This document shows positions 40,419 through 63,117 of a stretch of DNA of 64,000 nt, one piece after another. How positions within the stretch are numbered: the first letter of the stretch is position 1; each line of letters starts with the position of its first letter. A program made the position numbers and the translations under genes. Origin of the DNA: Hemibagrus wyckioides. Its lineage: Eukaryota > Chordata > Actinopteri > Siluriformes > Bagridae. The notes beneath the pieces were generated by a model, which made no database searches, was not told where the DNA came from, and was given only the letters and a program-made list of their open reading frames with translations. The stretch covers positions 5,753,199 through 5,817,198 of the forward strand of contig NC_080713.1 in NCBI RefSeq assembly GCF_019097595.1, given 5' to 3'.

Positions 40419-40903
40419 CACCGATCAGGCATAACATTATGACCACCTAATATTGTGCTGGTCCCCCTTTTGCTGCCAGAACAGCCCTGACCCATCGAGG
40501 CATGGACTTTACTAGATCCCTGAAGGTGTGCTGTGGAATGTGGCACCAAGATGTTAACAGCAGATCCTTTAAGTCCTGTAAGTTGCGAGGAGGGGCCTCC
40601 ATGGGACTTACAGGACCTAAAGGACACTTTTGATAGATGCTGACCACTGCAGACCCCACAAAAGAGCTGCAGTTTTGGAGATGCTCTGATCCAGTGGTCT
40701 AGCCATCACAATTTGGCCCTTCATCAAACTCGCTCAAATCCTTACTCTTGTCCATTTTTCCTGCTTCTAACACATCAACTTTGAGGACAAAATGTTCACT
40801 TGCTGCCTGATATCTCCCACCCACTAACAGGTGCCATGATGAGGAGATCATCAGTCTTATTCACTTCACCCCTCACTGCTCATAATGTTATGCCTGATCA
40901 GTG
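40419..40903 (-). mobile_element. Tc1-like family 2, internally deleted copy
   Basis: TA-flanked CACCGATCAGGCATAACATT at 40419 and the inverted end at 40903. - strand orientation: LQDLKDLLLTSWCHIPQHTF and MPRWVRAVLAAKGG from the C-terminus, joined to N-terminal sequence. Same deletion style as the other copies. Confidence 0.88.
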
Positions 40904-41260
40904 TATAAGCAGCATTTTTTTACATGTTAATTTTCAGGATTTTGTTCTTAGACAAATAACAGTGTCACGTTACTGTAAAACCGTAAAGCTTTGTGTCCTG
41001 AAAACTGTCAGAACTCTGAAATGCTGACACTGGAGACTCCTTCTAAAGATAAAATAATCCCGTGAATATAAACCTGCTACAGAAAATGTATGAACACCTC
41101 CTGACTATTCAGAATTGAGAATCTGTAAGCATGGATAAATGTTCTCATACTGACAGAAAAGTCTGCTTCAGCAAGCAAATATGATTCTTTATGTGTATGT
41201 ATCATTTGTATTTCTTTTCTTGGAAATAATGTGTTCTGACATGCAGTCTGTTAACAACAC

Positions 41261-41760
41261 AATTAAAGGGAGGTTTTTTCAGCTCCGCCGGCCGGTTTGT
41301 GCCTCGGGTCATTTGGCTCGGGTGCTGAGGGATGCAGACAGGACAGTGCAACCCCCCCCTCCCCCCCTCCCCCCCTCCCCCCCCCTCGCCGTAGGAGGCA
41401 GTGCTACTGGAAACAGGAAATTGCTCGCAGGTGTGTGAGCGTGTCTCAGACGAAGGCAGGCAGCTGTGTTTGGAGACTCTGCCGGGACAAAAGTGGCTCT
41501 CTGATTGTGAGGGCTCATTTACTCACAACGCTATAAAGCTGAGTGGGGCAATTAGAGGTCTCTGAGAGGAGCGACATGACCGAGAGAATAGGATTGTTCT
41601 CCTTCAGCTGCCCTCGGTGGAAAAATAATCGCTTCAAATAAGCCCATCCTGGCATCCTGGTAAAACGAGCGCAAGACGATTAGCTAACAGAAGCCCAATG
41701 GAAAGACGTGCTTCCTTAAGGGCAGATTTCGAACCGAAGTCAGAGTGTCATCATTGTCTG
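41261..41760. other. GC-rich, repeat-poor intergenic stretch with C-run
   Basis: Higher GC than its surroundings and free of recognised mobile elements. 41351-41388 has five runs of six or more C separated by single T, so the - strand has the G-run pattern of a G-quadruplex. No open frame with family features. It could be a conserved regulatory element. Confidence 0.4.
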
Positions 41761-42504
41761 TGGCTTTATTAACATGGTGCACTCAAATGAATGCAGTCAA
41801 ATGCAGTAAATCTGGCCGTGAATTAATTAGACGGGAGGCTGAAAATCTATCATATCTATCGTTATCTTAACAATAAAATATTATATCATCCATAGCATAA
41901 TAAGGATGATGTGTTTGGCACGCATAAATACAGATAAAAATTTTTTTTTTTTTTCCAATGTTTCAATCTGCACCACTACAGACTTCATGTCCTCTGAAGA
42001 ACAAACCTGGTTAACAATTTAAGCCATAGTGTAGAAAATAAGGATGCCTAAGTAAGTAATCTACACTGTTCACACATCCACTGACTGTATTTCGCATGCA
42101 GATCAGGGTGAAAAGTCTCAGGCCCAATGGAGATCAGGTCCAGGTGGTGTTTCACGTTGTGTAATCGTATGATATGACTGTCACTGAATACATATCTACA
42201 GCATGGGCTAGACAGAAATCAGTCTGTATTTTTATTTTTGTCCTTTGGAGGTGCTGTTGAGCTTGGTTCAACAAAAGGCCTTAAAAATAAAAAACAAATA
42301 ATTAAAATAAAAATAATTATTAATTATTACCCAAAGTTAAATATTAAATGAAACCCAAAGTAATTTTAAAAGCCGGGTGTATACTATGATGTATATATAT
42401 ATATTTTTTTCTTTCTTTTCAAACTCTATACCTCTGGCTTGGTCAATCTGTCCAAGATAAACCTGCCATGTCTTCCGTTTCATCGCAGGTTTATTTGGGA
42501 CAGG

Positions 42505-42680
42505 ATCATGCCTGATCCTGGCATGCCTGATCAGGATCATGGACTGGAGGAGGAAACTGGAGTACCTGGAAGCATGGGGAGAACATGCAAACTCAAACAC
42601 AGGGCAGAAGTGGGAATTGAACCCGCAACCTCAGAGGGTTTGACAAATGTGCTATTCGCTAAGCCATGGTGCCCCCATAC
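42505..42680 (+). repeat. Fish dispersed repeat, 3' part
   Basis: GGAGGAGGAAACTGGAGTAC, GGGGAGAACATGCAAACTCA, GGGAATTGAACCCGCAACC. Same family as 37744-38085, front half missing. It lies just beyond the ubl7 3' end. Confidence 0.68.
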
Positions 42681-42884
42681 TTAATTTATTGAGCAGCAAA
42701 TAATACAAATATTTCTCGTTTACATTTGCTTGTATTTGTATATGAGCTTTGCCTAGACTAAAAGTGCATGACTGTTTTGAGGCAGCTGCTTATAGCCAAG
42801 AAACTGCATGTGGTCACATATTGCCATCTAGTGGCCACTTTTAGCCAATGCACCCTTCTGAATCGGCACTGCTTGCTTAAAAAT

Positions 42885-42995
42885 AAAGATCACACTTCAT
42901 TAAATCCTTTATTCAATTTATTTATTAACAATCTGCAAAACATAAAAAAGTACACAGGTGAAGTTTTTCAGTTTTTACAAAATTTCCTCAGAGTC
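42885..42995 (-). other. ubl7: ubl7 3' UTR with clustered polyadenylation signals
   Basis: On the - strand, AATAAA occurs three times (42926-42921, 42922-42917, 42913-42908) within 90 nt of the stop, suggesting a short 3' UTR with cleavage near 42885-42895. Confidence 0.65.
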
Positions 42996-52418
<9,423 letters not shown>

Positions 52419-52839
52419 GTCCTTGAAAAGAAAAAGAAAAAAGCATTGAAGGTGCATTAGATAACATTGCTCCCCTACAGGTAGGAGGTGGGGTTTAGAT
52501 TTGCATAATCCCCGCCCATGTTCACAAACCTCCGCCCCTTAAATCTTCGGTGTCCTGTAGAATGTCTATAAAGTAACAGGTAGTGTATCTAAACAGGTAT
52601 AACAGACAGATATTAGATGCTTCTAAATGATTATCATAGGTCTAAGAAACTGTCCTTGAACTAAAGAAAACATTAACTAGGCCAACTAGAACTAGATATG
52701 TCAAATACATACAAGTGTTTTCAAGTATAATGTCAGGCTTTAATCACTAATTCAGTCAAATTATATCAAGTACAAATCAAGTACTGCAGTTATATAATGT
52801 CACTGTTTATTTAACATCTGCTAAACAAACCATTCTTAC

Positions 52840-52960
52840 CTAAAATTATTTATCGAAAAGAAAAATTGCTCTCAGATGGTACAGCAAGCGTGTAAACAAA
52901 GACTTCTTCTTCTTCGGTTTCTTCTTCTAAGCGGTTTATCAGACTAACGGGAGAGTGCGC
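52840..52960 (-). other. ubl7: ubl7 probable non-coding first exon and promoter side
   Basis: On the - strand, AG|GTAAG at 52840/52839 is a strong donor about 420 nt upstream of the exon with the start codon. The sequence just upstream (about 52860-52975) is richer in CpG than its surroundings, as expected at a housekeeping promoter. The 5' end is a guess and no TATA box is evident. Support is by position only. Confidence 0.5.
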
Positions 52961-53018
52961 TATCGCCCCCTGGAGTACCCATCGAAAAAAATATGAAAGC
53001 TGTTATACGTCACGTATA

Positions 53019-53412
<394 letters not shown>

Positions 53413-53719
53413 AATTCAAGATTAATTCAGTTAAATACTCCTGGGGTTTGAACACCTCTGATGTTCTCATCAGTTACCATCATCTTAAACCATTGAGCCA
53501 CCACTGCCCCCCATGTAGTAGTAAGAAAAAGCACTTTCCTGACCCTCTTTGATTCCAGTCTTTTCGATTCCCTTAACACCACCATGAGGCTGCTGAGGCC
53601 ACTCAGGAGCAAATGCCTCAGGATGAACTGCTTCCTGTTAAAAGTCCATTAACCAGGCTAGCCTACATGATTTATGAGCCATTAAGGCCCTTAAGACACA
53701 AAGATCTCCCTCATGACTG

Positions 53720-54360
53720 CAGTTATCCAAAGAGACTTCCAGTCAGTTCAGGGATAAAGGTATTGCTCAGGGGTCCAACAGAGGCAGCTTGGTTGTTTTG
53801 GGATGTATACTTCTGACCTTCCAATAAGTATCCCACTACCTTGTGTGTGTCTTGTCCTGTTTTGTTTGGTTTTGAACCTCTCCAGTGTTCAAACAGTGGG
53901 TTGTAGCTTCTGAGTTTTCACTATTTTATTCTGAGGAAGTGGTTTTGAGTCAGAATCCAAAGATCCAAATAGACTTCCAATTGACACAGGATACAACTGA
54001 GCAGTCAGTTGAGAGTTCATGGTATTGCTCAAGGGTCCAACAGAGTTAGCTTGGTCATTTTTGGGATGTATACTTATGACCTTCCAATGAGTATCCCAGT
54101 ACCTTGTGTGTGTCTTGTCCTGTAATGTTAGGTTGTGAACTTCACCAATGTTCAAACAATGTTTTGGTTTCCAGCATTTATTCTGAGGAAGTGGTTTTGA
54201 GTCAGTATCCAAAGATCACTAAAGAGCCTTTAGTGTACAGTCTACAGAGCAACACTTCTTCTCAAAGACTACAATGGTTAGCCAAGGGAATACACTCTTA
54301 TTCTAGGGCCAAACAGCTTGGCAGTAATGGGATTTGACCTCCCAGCACTTATGGATAATG
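53720..54360. repeat. Diverged tandem repeat, unit about 255 bp, two full and one partial copy
   Basis: TATTGCTCAGGGGTCCAACA at 53761 returns at 54023; TTCTGAGGAAGTGGTTTTGA near 53929 returns near 54181; CTTGTGTGTGTCTTGTCCTG occurs in both. A third, weaker unit follows (GGGCCAAACAGCTTGGC, ATGGGATTTGACCTCCCAGC). Spacing differs by about 10 bp between anchors because of indels. Confidence 0.82.
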
Positions 54361-55803
54361 GTGAGAGTATCTAGTTTGTGTAGTCTCAGAAGCTCCACTT
54401 ATGGAGTGTCTATTCTCAGCTGTCTGGACTACCATGGATAGTGGTGATTAAATTCAGTTAGATGTTTGCAAATAGCTTCTTCCTGGTGAAGTACTTGGAT
54501 CTCATGTACATTTAGTGAAGAACACTACACAAAACTACAAGGAGCCTGACTGCTTCAAAATGCTTGCTCTAGACCAGGGTGGGGATCTGACGGGGAGGTT
54601 TTGCACTCCTTACTAGCCCCTTTATAGCTGACTATTTCAGCAAGGATGGTTTTGAAGGACAGCCAATGGCTCTGGATGGTTTTATAGTTATCTTTATGGA
54701 CGTAACCTGATCAGCAAGCAGACCGACCCTGATTAGAGCGTTCTTGCTGTGGACAAACAGAGTACCTGGTTATTAGAAGGGAGCAAGGTCTTCCTTGCAA
54801 GGTCTTAGCTTGGTACGTAATTTAATCCATGTAGTTAATAGAAGTCATTCAGCTCACTTGGGAGGAAGTCTGGCATGGATACGGTCTTAAATTGGAGTCA
54901 TTAATACCGTAGATGTCCTGCTGTGCTGACCAATTGGCTCTGATCGGGACAGCTTGGCTCTTCCAAGGCTTTCAACAGTCTATTTTCAAATCCTGCAGAT
55001 AAAAAAAATAAAACCAGACAGGATATGCTGTTAGGAGAAAATAATCAGTGACAAGTGACGCCATTGCCACATGTTCAGATCTTTTATTCTATTCTTTTAC
55101 TTTTATTCCATCTCAAGCTTCCAGTACTAACAATTATTACAAAACAACATGCTAGGCTTTATTTTTTTATCCATTTCTAGTTACATTAAATGTTGGGGAA
55201 CGTCAGTAAGATACTATAATGCAAGCCCATGACTTGCTTTGAATACTGTACTACTGTCAGCCCTGTTATTGTAGAGAATTAATCAAAAGCTTCCTATCAA
55301 GTGATCCAAGTGACTGTGGTAGAAAGCCAGACGCATCATTAGAAACGATGAGTCTATAAAAGACCTTCTCAACATCTACTGTTCTTACACTGACGGGTAG
55401 ATAAGATGCACATGGTATGATGGTATGATATTGCACATGGTATTATATTAACGTAATTATTGTGAAATCTGGTCATTTGGTCAGCTCTGCTCCCTACAGA
55501 AAGGGGAGGAGTTATAGAGTTTGGAAATATATACAGTATATGCATTATTGAGACACATATTTATCACAACTATAAAAATAATCCACCCATAGTTTAACAG
55601 TTCCTGTAGATTTCTTTAATTTTCATTTCCTTTGTCATTCTTCTAAATTTGACTCGAGCTCATGTCTGAACTCATCAGACATGCAATCGGGAAACGTGTC
55701 AGCACTTTCTGGCTCTTCCTTGGGCAAGACTGGGTATTTTTATACATTAGTCATGGTGGAAATGACTCGGTAACATGTTTGCTGGAAAAGCGGTCACAAC
55801 AGA

Positions 55804-55861
55804 GAGTGTGTGTGTGTGTGTGTGAGAAAGAGAGAGAGAGAGAGAGAGAGAGTGAGAGAGA
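55804..55861 (+). repeat. (GT)n(GA)n microsatellite
   Basis: GT repeats followed by GA repeats; the short frames around it are artefacts. Confidence 0.94.
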
Positions 55862-56280
55862 CAGGAAAAAACAGGAAAAGAAACTGGAACAAAGGGAAGC
55901 CAAAGGATGAATATCAGCAACCACAGCGAACACATCCAACCCCAAACCACTTTTTTTTTTCTCAAACTCCAACTTAAACCAGTTAACTCTTAACAAATCA
56001 GTCCTCCATGCACTCCATACACCAGCTTGATAAATGGAGGGTGGAGTCTGGAGTAAATTAATGGAATTTGTCTGCTTGCATTGCCTTAGATTGAGGTCTG
56101 TAAATCCTGTATTGATTGAAGTGATTTATTGGTGTTGAGTAAAGGAAACTGTAGTGAAGCGGGTCTGGCTTCGGGGCAGGGTTGCCAGATTGTGTACTTT
56201 TCTATTTAATGCCTCTGTTCCTTTTATGCCTTGGGGTATCATTTGTACATCAAAGGTGGTGCAGTGTGTAGGGCTGCTGC

Positions 56281-56808
56281 CTTACACCTGACATCCTGGT
56301 CTCTGTCTGTGTGGTCTTCTGCCTGGCAGCTCCATGTCCAACATTCTCCTACCACTATACTCACTCTCCCTCCTCTGAACATGTCCAAACCATCTTAATC
56401 TGGCCTCTCTAACTTTGTCCCCCAAACGTCCAACATGAGCCGTCCCTCTAATGTACTCGTTCCTAATCCTGTCCAACCGTGTCACTCCCAAAGAGACCCT
56501 CAACATCTTCAGCTGTACTACCTCCAGCTCTGACTCCTGCCTCTTCCTCAGTGACACTGTCTCTAAACCATACAGCATGGCCGGTCTCACCACTGTCTTT
56601 TACACCTTCCCCTTGATTTTTCTATCACACAGAACTCCCGAACACCTTTCTCCACCCATTCTAGCCTGCCTGCACCCTCTTCTTTACCTCTTTCCCACAC
56701 TCTCCATTACTCTGGACTGTTGACCCCAAGTACTTAAACTCCTGTACCTTCTTCACCTCTTCACCCTGTAATCTTACTGTTCCACTTCCCTCCCGCGGTA
56801 TCCGCAAG
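56281..56808 (-). mobile_element. Non-LTR retrotransposon (LINE) reverse-transcriptase C-terminal remnant
   Basis: On the - strand, VQEFKYLGSTVQSNGECGKE is followed, after a broken stretch, by MVRPAMLYGLETVSLRKRQE, IRNEYIRGTAHVGRLGDKVR and EARLRWFGHVQRRESEYSGR. These are the strings after the catalytic motif in many fish LINE polyproteins. The frame is shifted and the rest is absent, so it is a 5'-truncated dead copy. The clade is not decided. Confidence 0.85.
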
Positions 56809-57029
56809 TTGGGGAAAGGGAAGCAGAATTCTTTGTTCTGTTCTGTGTGCGCTGTATTTCTACGCTTTTTCTGCAAGCCCTATTATGTCGCACAAACGCT
56901 CTGCACCTTTTAAGGCTTCTGGCAAGGAACATACATACATACAGTACTCACTATAAATGTGATATTACTACGAATTTACCCCAAATTCATCTTGCTATAT
57001 TCTTGCAAATGTTTTCTGTGTGTGATTAA

Positions 57030-57151
57030 AAAGTGTGGGAGGGTCATTTACGGCTTAAACAATAAAAAAAAACATTTGGGGGTGGCGTCCATGTATCGTG
57101 GATTTTCGTTTTGGAACGTAACCCCTGCGATAAACGGGGGGACTACTGCAC
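57030..57151. mobile_element. Tigger-like element end
   Basis: GTGGATTTTCGTTTTGGAAC followed by AAACGGGGGGACTACTG resembles the complement of the CAGTAGTCCCCC terminus of Tigger elements. Only one end is recognised. Confidence 0.5.
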
Positions 57152-57360
57152 AACAAATCTCGATGATGTCTCGTCTATCAAATCAGAAAAGAAAGGCTGG
57201 ACAAATGAATTTCTCAAAGCTTTCACAATGTTGGGTCATGAATTAATTGCTAGAAAACCTTGTGACAGCAGAGTGTTTATAAAGTTTCCTAATCAATGCA
57301 GAAACAAAGTGGAGCCAAACAAATTTGGAGACAGAATTACATTCCTTTCAAATGAACTAA

Positions 57361-57779
57361 GAGGTCCATGTGTTCCAGCATGACAATGCAGCTATGCACA
57401 AACAAGCTCCGTGAAGAAGTGGTGTTAAGGTTGGAATGGAAGAACTGGAGTGTCCTGCACAGAACCCTGACTCTGACTCAACCCCAATGAACACCTTCAG
57501 GGTGAACTGGAACACCGACTGCACCCCAGACCTCCTCATCATCCCAACATCAGAGCCTGACCTTACTAAATCTGGCATGGGGAAGCCCAGAGAGTATGTA
57601 ACAGAATAAAATTCTCAATCTAGTGACATTCAAGCAGCCGGAAGTTGATCTGCAAAATGTCAGATAACCAACACCAAGGACGTGGAAGCGTGTTTTGGGG
57701 TACTGAAATTTTAAGGATGCAAGGTGCAGCTCTCATATAAGTGTAATGCTTCGGTGCGCACAAACTTTTGGCCATATAG
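57361..57779 (+). mobile_element. Degraded Tc1-like remnant
   Basis: Contains transposase-like pieces (a CCAGCATGACAATGCA stretch, a CCTGCACAGAACCCTGAC stretch) and ends with ACAAACTTTTGGCCATATAG near the expected right repeat. The left end is not identified. Confidence 0.65.
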
Positions 57780-58257
57780 AGTATATTATTATTTGAATGA
57801 ATTGTTGATTTTTTTTATTCCAACAGGCTTTTCACGAAATGACTTGCCACATATTTGTGTACTGTGAATACAGACTATTTTGTGTTTTGCAGAAGGAAAA
57901 CTGTCGAAAATGGGAAGCAGTTACTCAATACAGCCGCCTTTAAAGCAAAATATGCATCTCCTTTTGTCTGTGATGATGACAATAAATATAATAAATAAAA
58001 TATATAATTAAATAAAATAATAAAATAGTAAATATAAATGATTGGAGAATAGCATTCTAATCAGTGACGACGCGTGGTAAAAAATCTTATAGATAAAAAA
58101 TAAATCTAGCAATAGACTGACACTGAAAGTATCGATTGAGTAATGCATTATATCATGAGGTTCGAATGATTATATAAGAAAAATTATTATTATACACACA
58201 CACACACACACAAAGTTAAAGTATGGGATTTAATTAAAAAAAACCCCAAAAAAAACA

Positions 58258-58340
58258 AAGTAAATAAACAAACAAACAAATAAATGAGTAAGTAAATAAA
58301 TAAGTAAATAAACAAATAAACAAATAAGTAAATAAGTAAG

Positions 58341-58403
<63 letters not shown>

Positions 58404-58407
58404 ATGT
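58258..58407 (+). repeat. (AAAT)n / (AAAC)n microsatellite
   Basis: Degenerate AAAC/AAGT/AAAT repeats becoming pure (AAAT)n after about 58336. Confidence 0.95.
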
Positions 58408-58579
58408 AGCTTGACTGGATATTACATCCTTACTCTGTCTACTTTTATTTTCCCATCCAAAGACATTTTATTAGGAAAATAAATATGATAAAATGAATAC
58501 AACAAAATATCACACTCAACAGAAATCAAATCTAGAGGGTGTGTCATTACGTGTAATCATCTTCCATGACATGTCACTG

Positions 58580-58959
58580 ATCACAGAAACCAAACCTGAT
58601 CATCATGACAATGCCACTGTGAACAAGAAAAATGAGCTCCATGTAGATATGATGTGCTAAATTTGGAGTTAAAGAATTCAAGCGCCTGCACAAAATCCAG
58701 ACCTTAATCCCAATGAAGACCTTTGAGATGAATTGGAACAATGACTGCACCCCAGACTTCCTCGCCTCATCCAGTATCAGTGCCTGACCTCGCTAATGCT
58801 CTTGTGGCTGAATGAAGACAAATCCCCACAACCACACCCAAAAAGCCTTTCCAGAAGAGTGGAGGTTATTATGACAGCAAAGGGGGAATAAATCTGGCAT
58901 GGGATACTCAAAAAGTACATATAGGTGTGATGGTCAGGTGTCCACAAACTTTTGGCAGT
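58580..58959 (+). mobile_element. Degraded Tc1-like remnant
   Basis: Pieces of the transposase C-terminal half: CATGACAATGCCACTG, CAAAATCCAGACCTTAATCC, and a right end TCCACAAACTTTTGGCAGTG. Same family as 57361-57779. A 55-bp piece of similar sequence is also at about 37688-37745. Confidence 0.65.
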
Positions 58960-59169
58960 GTGGCATACTTACTGTCACTGATATAGAAACCCTAGCAGTG
59001 GGAAAAGACAGAAGTCCATTCTCGAACAAGTGACATTTAAGCAGCCCCAAGTTGATGAAACACTCCTCTGAAAAATGTCAGATACTAACCAACAGGGATG
59101 TTGGTTAGTATCTAAACTGGTGGCGCTGGAATATTAAAGCAGCATACACAGGTTACTATGATGTCACAG

Positions 59170-59693
<524 letters not shown>

Positions 59694-60044
59694 TAGTCTA
59701 GCACAGAGCTACTAAAATTATTAAATCACTAAGTTTTGATTATACAGTTATAACTATACTATGAAAGGTCGTTGTATATGAATGCGCTTGTTCTAATACT
59801 TTTTCAGTCTTCCTGAATCCTTTACTGCAAAAATTCCAAAATGACCGACTCAATATTGATTCCCTCAAGCAATACATAACTTTAAAAAAGAGAAATATCA
59901 CATGGGAAGGTGTATATCCACATAACCAATGCTGTTTTCCCATGATAATGAGGTGCTACTCAGGTATAATCCATATATATTCTAGAGAGCATGACTGTAG
60001 GACACAAGACTAGTACAAAAAATGTGGGGAAGTAAATTGCACAG

Positions 60045-60162
60045 GGGTATTGGGGATTCAATTCCTGCCTCCACCCAGTGTGCATGGAGCTTTCAAGTTT
60101 TCGCTATGCTTTGAGCGTTTCCTCTAGGAACTCCAGTTTCTTCCCCCACCCCAAGGACATGC
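60045..60162 (-). repeat. Fish dispersed repeat, reverse fragment
   Basis: GATTCAATTCCTGCC, TTTCCTCTAGGAACTCCAGT, TTCTTCCCCCACC and CCAAGGACATGCC are the complement of the GGACTGTGGGAGGAAAC part of the family. Abuts the SINE at 60165. Confidence 0.65.
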
Positions 60163-60164
60163 CT

Positions 60165-60318
60165 TGGGGGATGTGGTAGCTTAATGTGTGAGTTTGAATC
60201 CCAGGTCCACCAAGCTGCCACTGCTGGGCCCCTGAGCAAGACCCTTAACCCTGAGTTCTATAAAAATGAGACAAATTGTAAGATAAGGGTGTCTGAGAAG
60301 TACCAGCAATGTAAAGGT
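60165..60318 (+). mobile_element. tRNA-derived SINE (same family), shortened
   Basis: GGGGGATGTGGTAGCTTAAT then GTGAGTTTGAATCCCAGGTC and GGGCCCCTGAGCAAGACCCT. The part between A box and B box is deleted and the tail is short. It is joined directly to a reverse-oriented fish dispersed repeat (60045-60162). Confidence 0.75.
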
Positions 60319-61602
60319 AAATTTTTAGGATTTTTGACGTCTTTAAATAGGCTTCAGGACGAATAAGTGTTACAGAACGACTCCAGGCTCCAGGTTGGAG
60401 AAGTGGTATAAAAAATAAATAGTTGCATGGCAAAAAACTGTAATTGTTTTCCAGAAACTATCAAATTAAAGCTTTTGATATACTTTTGCACAACACTAAG
60501 AAAGAAAAAGTAATTCACTTGGATTTCAGGGACACTTTTTGAGCCTGTAGTGGGTGAATCCAACCTGGCAACAGTAAGCAATCTGGCAACCCTCCTTCAG
60601 ATCTGTTGTATTGTGAATGACAAAGCGAGCGAATGAACTGGGAGCGGTTGTGTATTTTTTTTCCCTCCTCCTCTGATTAAACCCTTAATAAAGCGTATGT
60701 TAAGACTTAAAGTCAGAAACGACACGGTTTTGTTTGGGTAAAGGACTAGAAACGTCTTTCAGCTTGGGCTGGAACAAAAATAAAAAGGTATGAGCCATAA
60801 GTAAGCTAGCTAACTCTAATGTTTATCCAGCCCTTCTTTACCAGACTGGATTCCGTTTGCGGTAAGCAAACTACTTTCTAAATGTTTGTTACATGTTTTT
60901 TTCCACTCTTTATCTATCGCTTAAAGGTTTCAAAGCATGAATATATTGGAAAATGTTTGTTATTTTGCTTTATGCGCCTGTGATTAGCACAAACAGCTGC
61001 GCGCAGCAGCTGGAAACTGCTGGGGGAAAAAGAGATTAACGTCCGGGAAAGAAAGAATGAATCGCTGCTTTTTTACATTGTAGCCAGTTTCCTACAGTTT
61101 TGCTTGAACGCCATAGAAATTGTTCTTTTTATTCATTTATTTTGCTCACATAGAGACCAAATGACCATTTTAAGATGTTTAAGGCGATTTTTCGGGGCGC
61201 CACTCCTAAGAGTTTGAGCCACAGCTTTGCCAAGATTATAATAACTCTTGCAGGGATACAGGAATACATCAGCATAGAAATGAAGGCACTGGAATTTTAG
61301 AATTCTATTCAGAACTTTCTTTCAGCCATGCCCCGAAGAGAAGATTTGGGGTTTAAAATAAATCCGTCTCCTGTTTCTGTGCTGGATAAAACTAAATTGG
61401 GACAATAATTATCCTGGGGATTCCCACAACTGTGATGTCAGCTGTTATGTTCCACTGATATTTACATTCACATATATTTATATTATATTTGTTTTTGAAC
61501 AATCTGTGCGCATGTACTAAATCTACACACTAACAAGTTTGGTGAAGTTATTTCTTTAAAAAAAACCTTAAAGACATCTATTGTAAGATGAAACAAATAG
61601 TG

Positions 61603-62094
61603 CACTATATTGGCAAAAGTTTTGGGATGTCTGCCTTGACATGCACATAGAGTTGACCCACCCTTTGCAGCTTTAACTCATCTGGGAAGACTTTCCACAA
61701 GGTTTAGGAGTTTGTTTATGGGAATTTTTTGACCATTCCTCTAGAAATGCATTCGTGAGGTCAGGCACTGATGTTGGAGGAGAAGGTCTGGCTCACAGTC
61801 TCCGCTCTAATTCATCCCTAAGGTGTTCTATTGAGTTGAGGTCAGGACTCCACACCAAACTCACTCATCCATGACTTTATGAACCTTGCTTTGTGCACTG
61901 TTGTGCAGTCAGTCATGTTGGAACAGGAAGGGGTCATCCCCAAACTGCTCCCACAAATTGTCCAAAATGTCTTGGTATGCTGAAGCATTAAGAGTTTCTT
62001 TCACTGGAACTAAAGGGGCAAAGCCCAACCCCTGAAAAACAACACCTGAATTCAATAATTTGGAGGGGTGTCCCAAAACTTTTGGCAATATAGT
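61603..62094 (-). mobile_element. Internally deleted Tc1-like element
   Basis: Ends CACTATATTGGCAAAAGTTT at 61603 and AAACTTTTGGCAATATAGT near 62094. About 490 bp. The - strand has [18 protein letters not shown] and FLFQHD fragments. Same subfamily as 21908-22407. Confidence 0.85.
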
Positions 62095-62109
62095 ATTTTC
62101 AAGTTTAAC

Positions 62110-62340
62110 TGTCTTGAAATATACATTAGTGCCATGGCAGTGATACCCCAGCATCGCCACTTTTGGGCTCTTGAACAAAGCCCTTACCTCTACCTGGTCC
62201 AGGGTGCTGTAGAATGGCTGACACTGTGCTTTGACCCCAGCGTCCTAACAAGCTGGGATATGGAAAAAACAAAACAAAGAAAATAAACAAAACTGTGCTG
62301 TAAGGTATATATGACAAATAAAGGCCTCTTCTTCTACAAT
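62110..62340 (+). mobile_element. SINE of the TTATTTGTCACATATAC type, third copy
   Basis: GCTGTAGAATGGCTGACACT, GACCCCAGCGTCC, AACAAGCTGGGATATGG, and GTATATATGACAAATAAAGG at the end: the reverse orientation of the other two copies, 5'-truncated. Confidence 0.72.
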
Positions 62341-63117
62341 GGGGTCCAAAAGATAAACAGAAAGTTTTAGAAATTAAACAGTAAGTCAGTATTTTATATT
62401 CAATTTAATATTCAAGAATCTGCAGCTAGATCTCTGTGTAAAAAATCTAACCATATCTGTCATATTGACCTAAACTGCTTTGTACAAAAGATCAGATGTC
62501 CCTCAAGCCTCGTCTCTTCTACCGAAACACGTGTTCAGACGAAATCCTCATGGATTTGATCTAAAATTGATAAAGTCTGTGTCAGCTTGAGCGCACAGTC
62601 ATTAAAGATACTAAGAAATTCTGAAAGTCATGTGAATATTTCACTCAATTTCTTGTCAGTGGTAGAATTTGCAATGAAAATTGTTGTATTAAATTAGAAA
62701 AGAATGCAAAATGAAAGTATTTCTACCAACACTCCACTGTAAATTAATTTTAAAAAATATAATATAATATTTTCTTTCATAAGAATATAATCATATAAAT
62801 AGTTCAGAGGTATTATTGTGCATTAAAGTCCATTCAGCATCACATGCTTGACACATCCTTTCCCACAAGCCATCCAAGTCATTAGAAGTTAAAAATAAAT
62901 AAATAAATAAAAGCATTTTAGCTCCACATTCACTCGACCCTGATCGCTTAAACACATTCACCCATATGAAATCTTTGTAATCTCACGTGCTAGGATAGGA
63001 CGTTCTTGCTGAGGTACAAAGTGTACCTAAGAAAAATGTGTGTGGAGCTAGAAATACTGATATATTCTAGACAGAGAAATACTGCTAAAATAGAAATAGT
63101 GTTGGATAAAGGGAATC

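Noticed and set aside
60840..60875. Possible non-coding first exon with donor GGTAAGC
   Set aside because: One good donor alone; no promoter signals or partner exon found in the remaining 3 kb.
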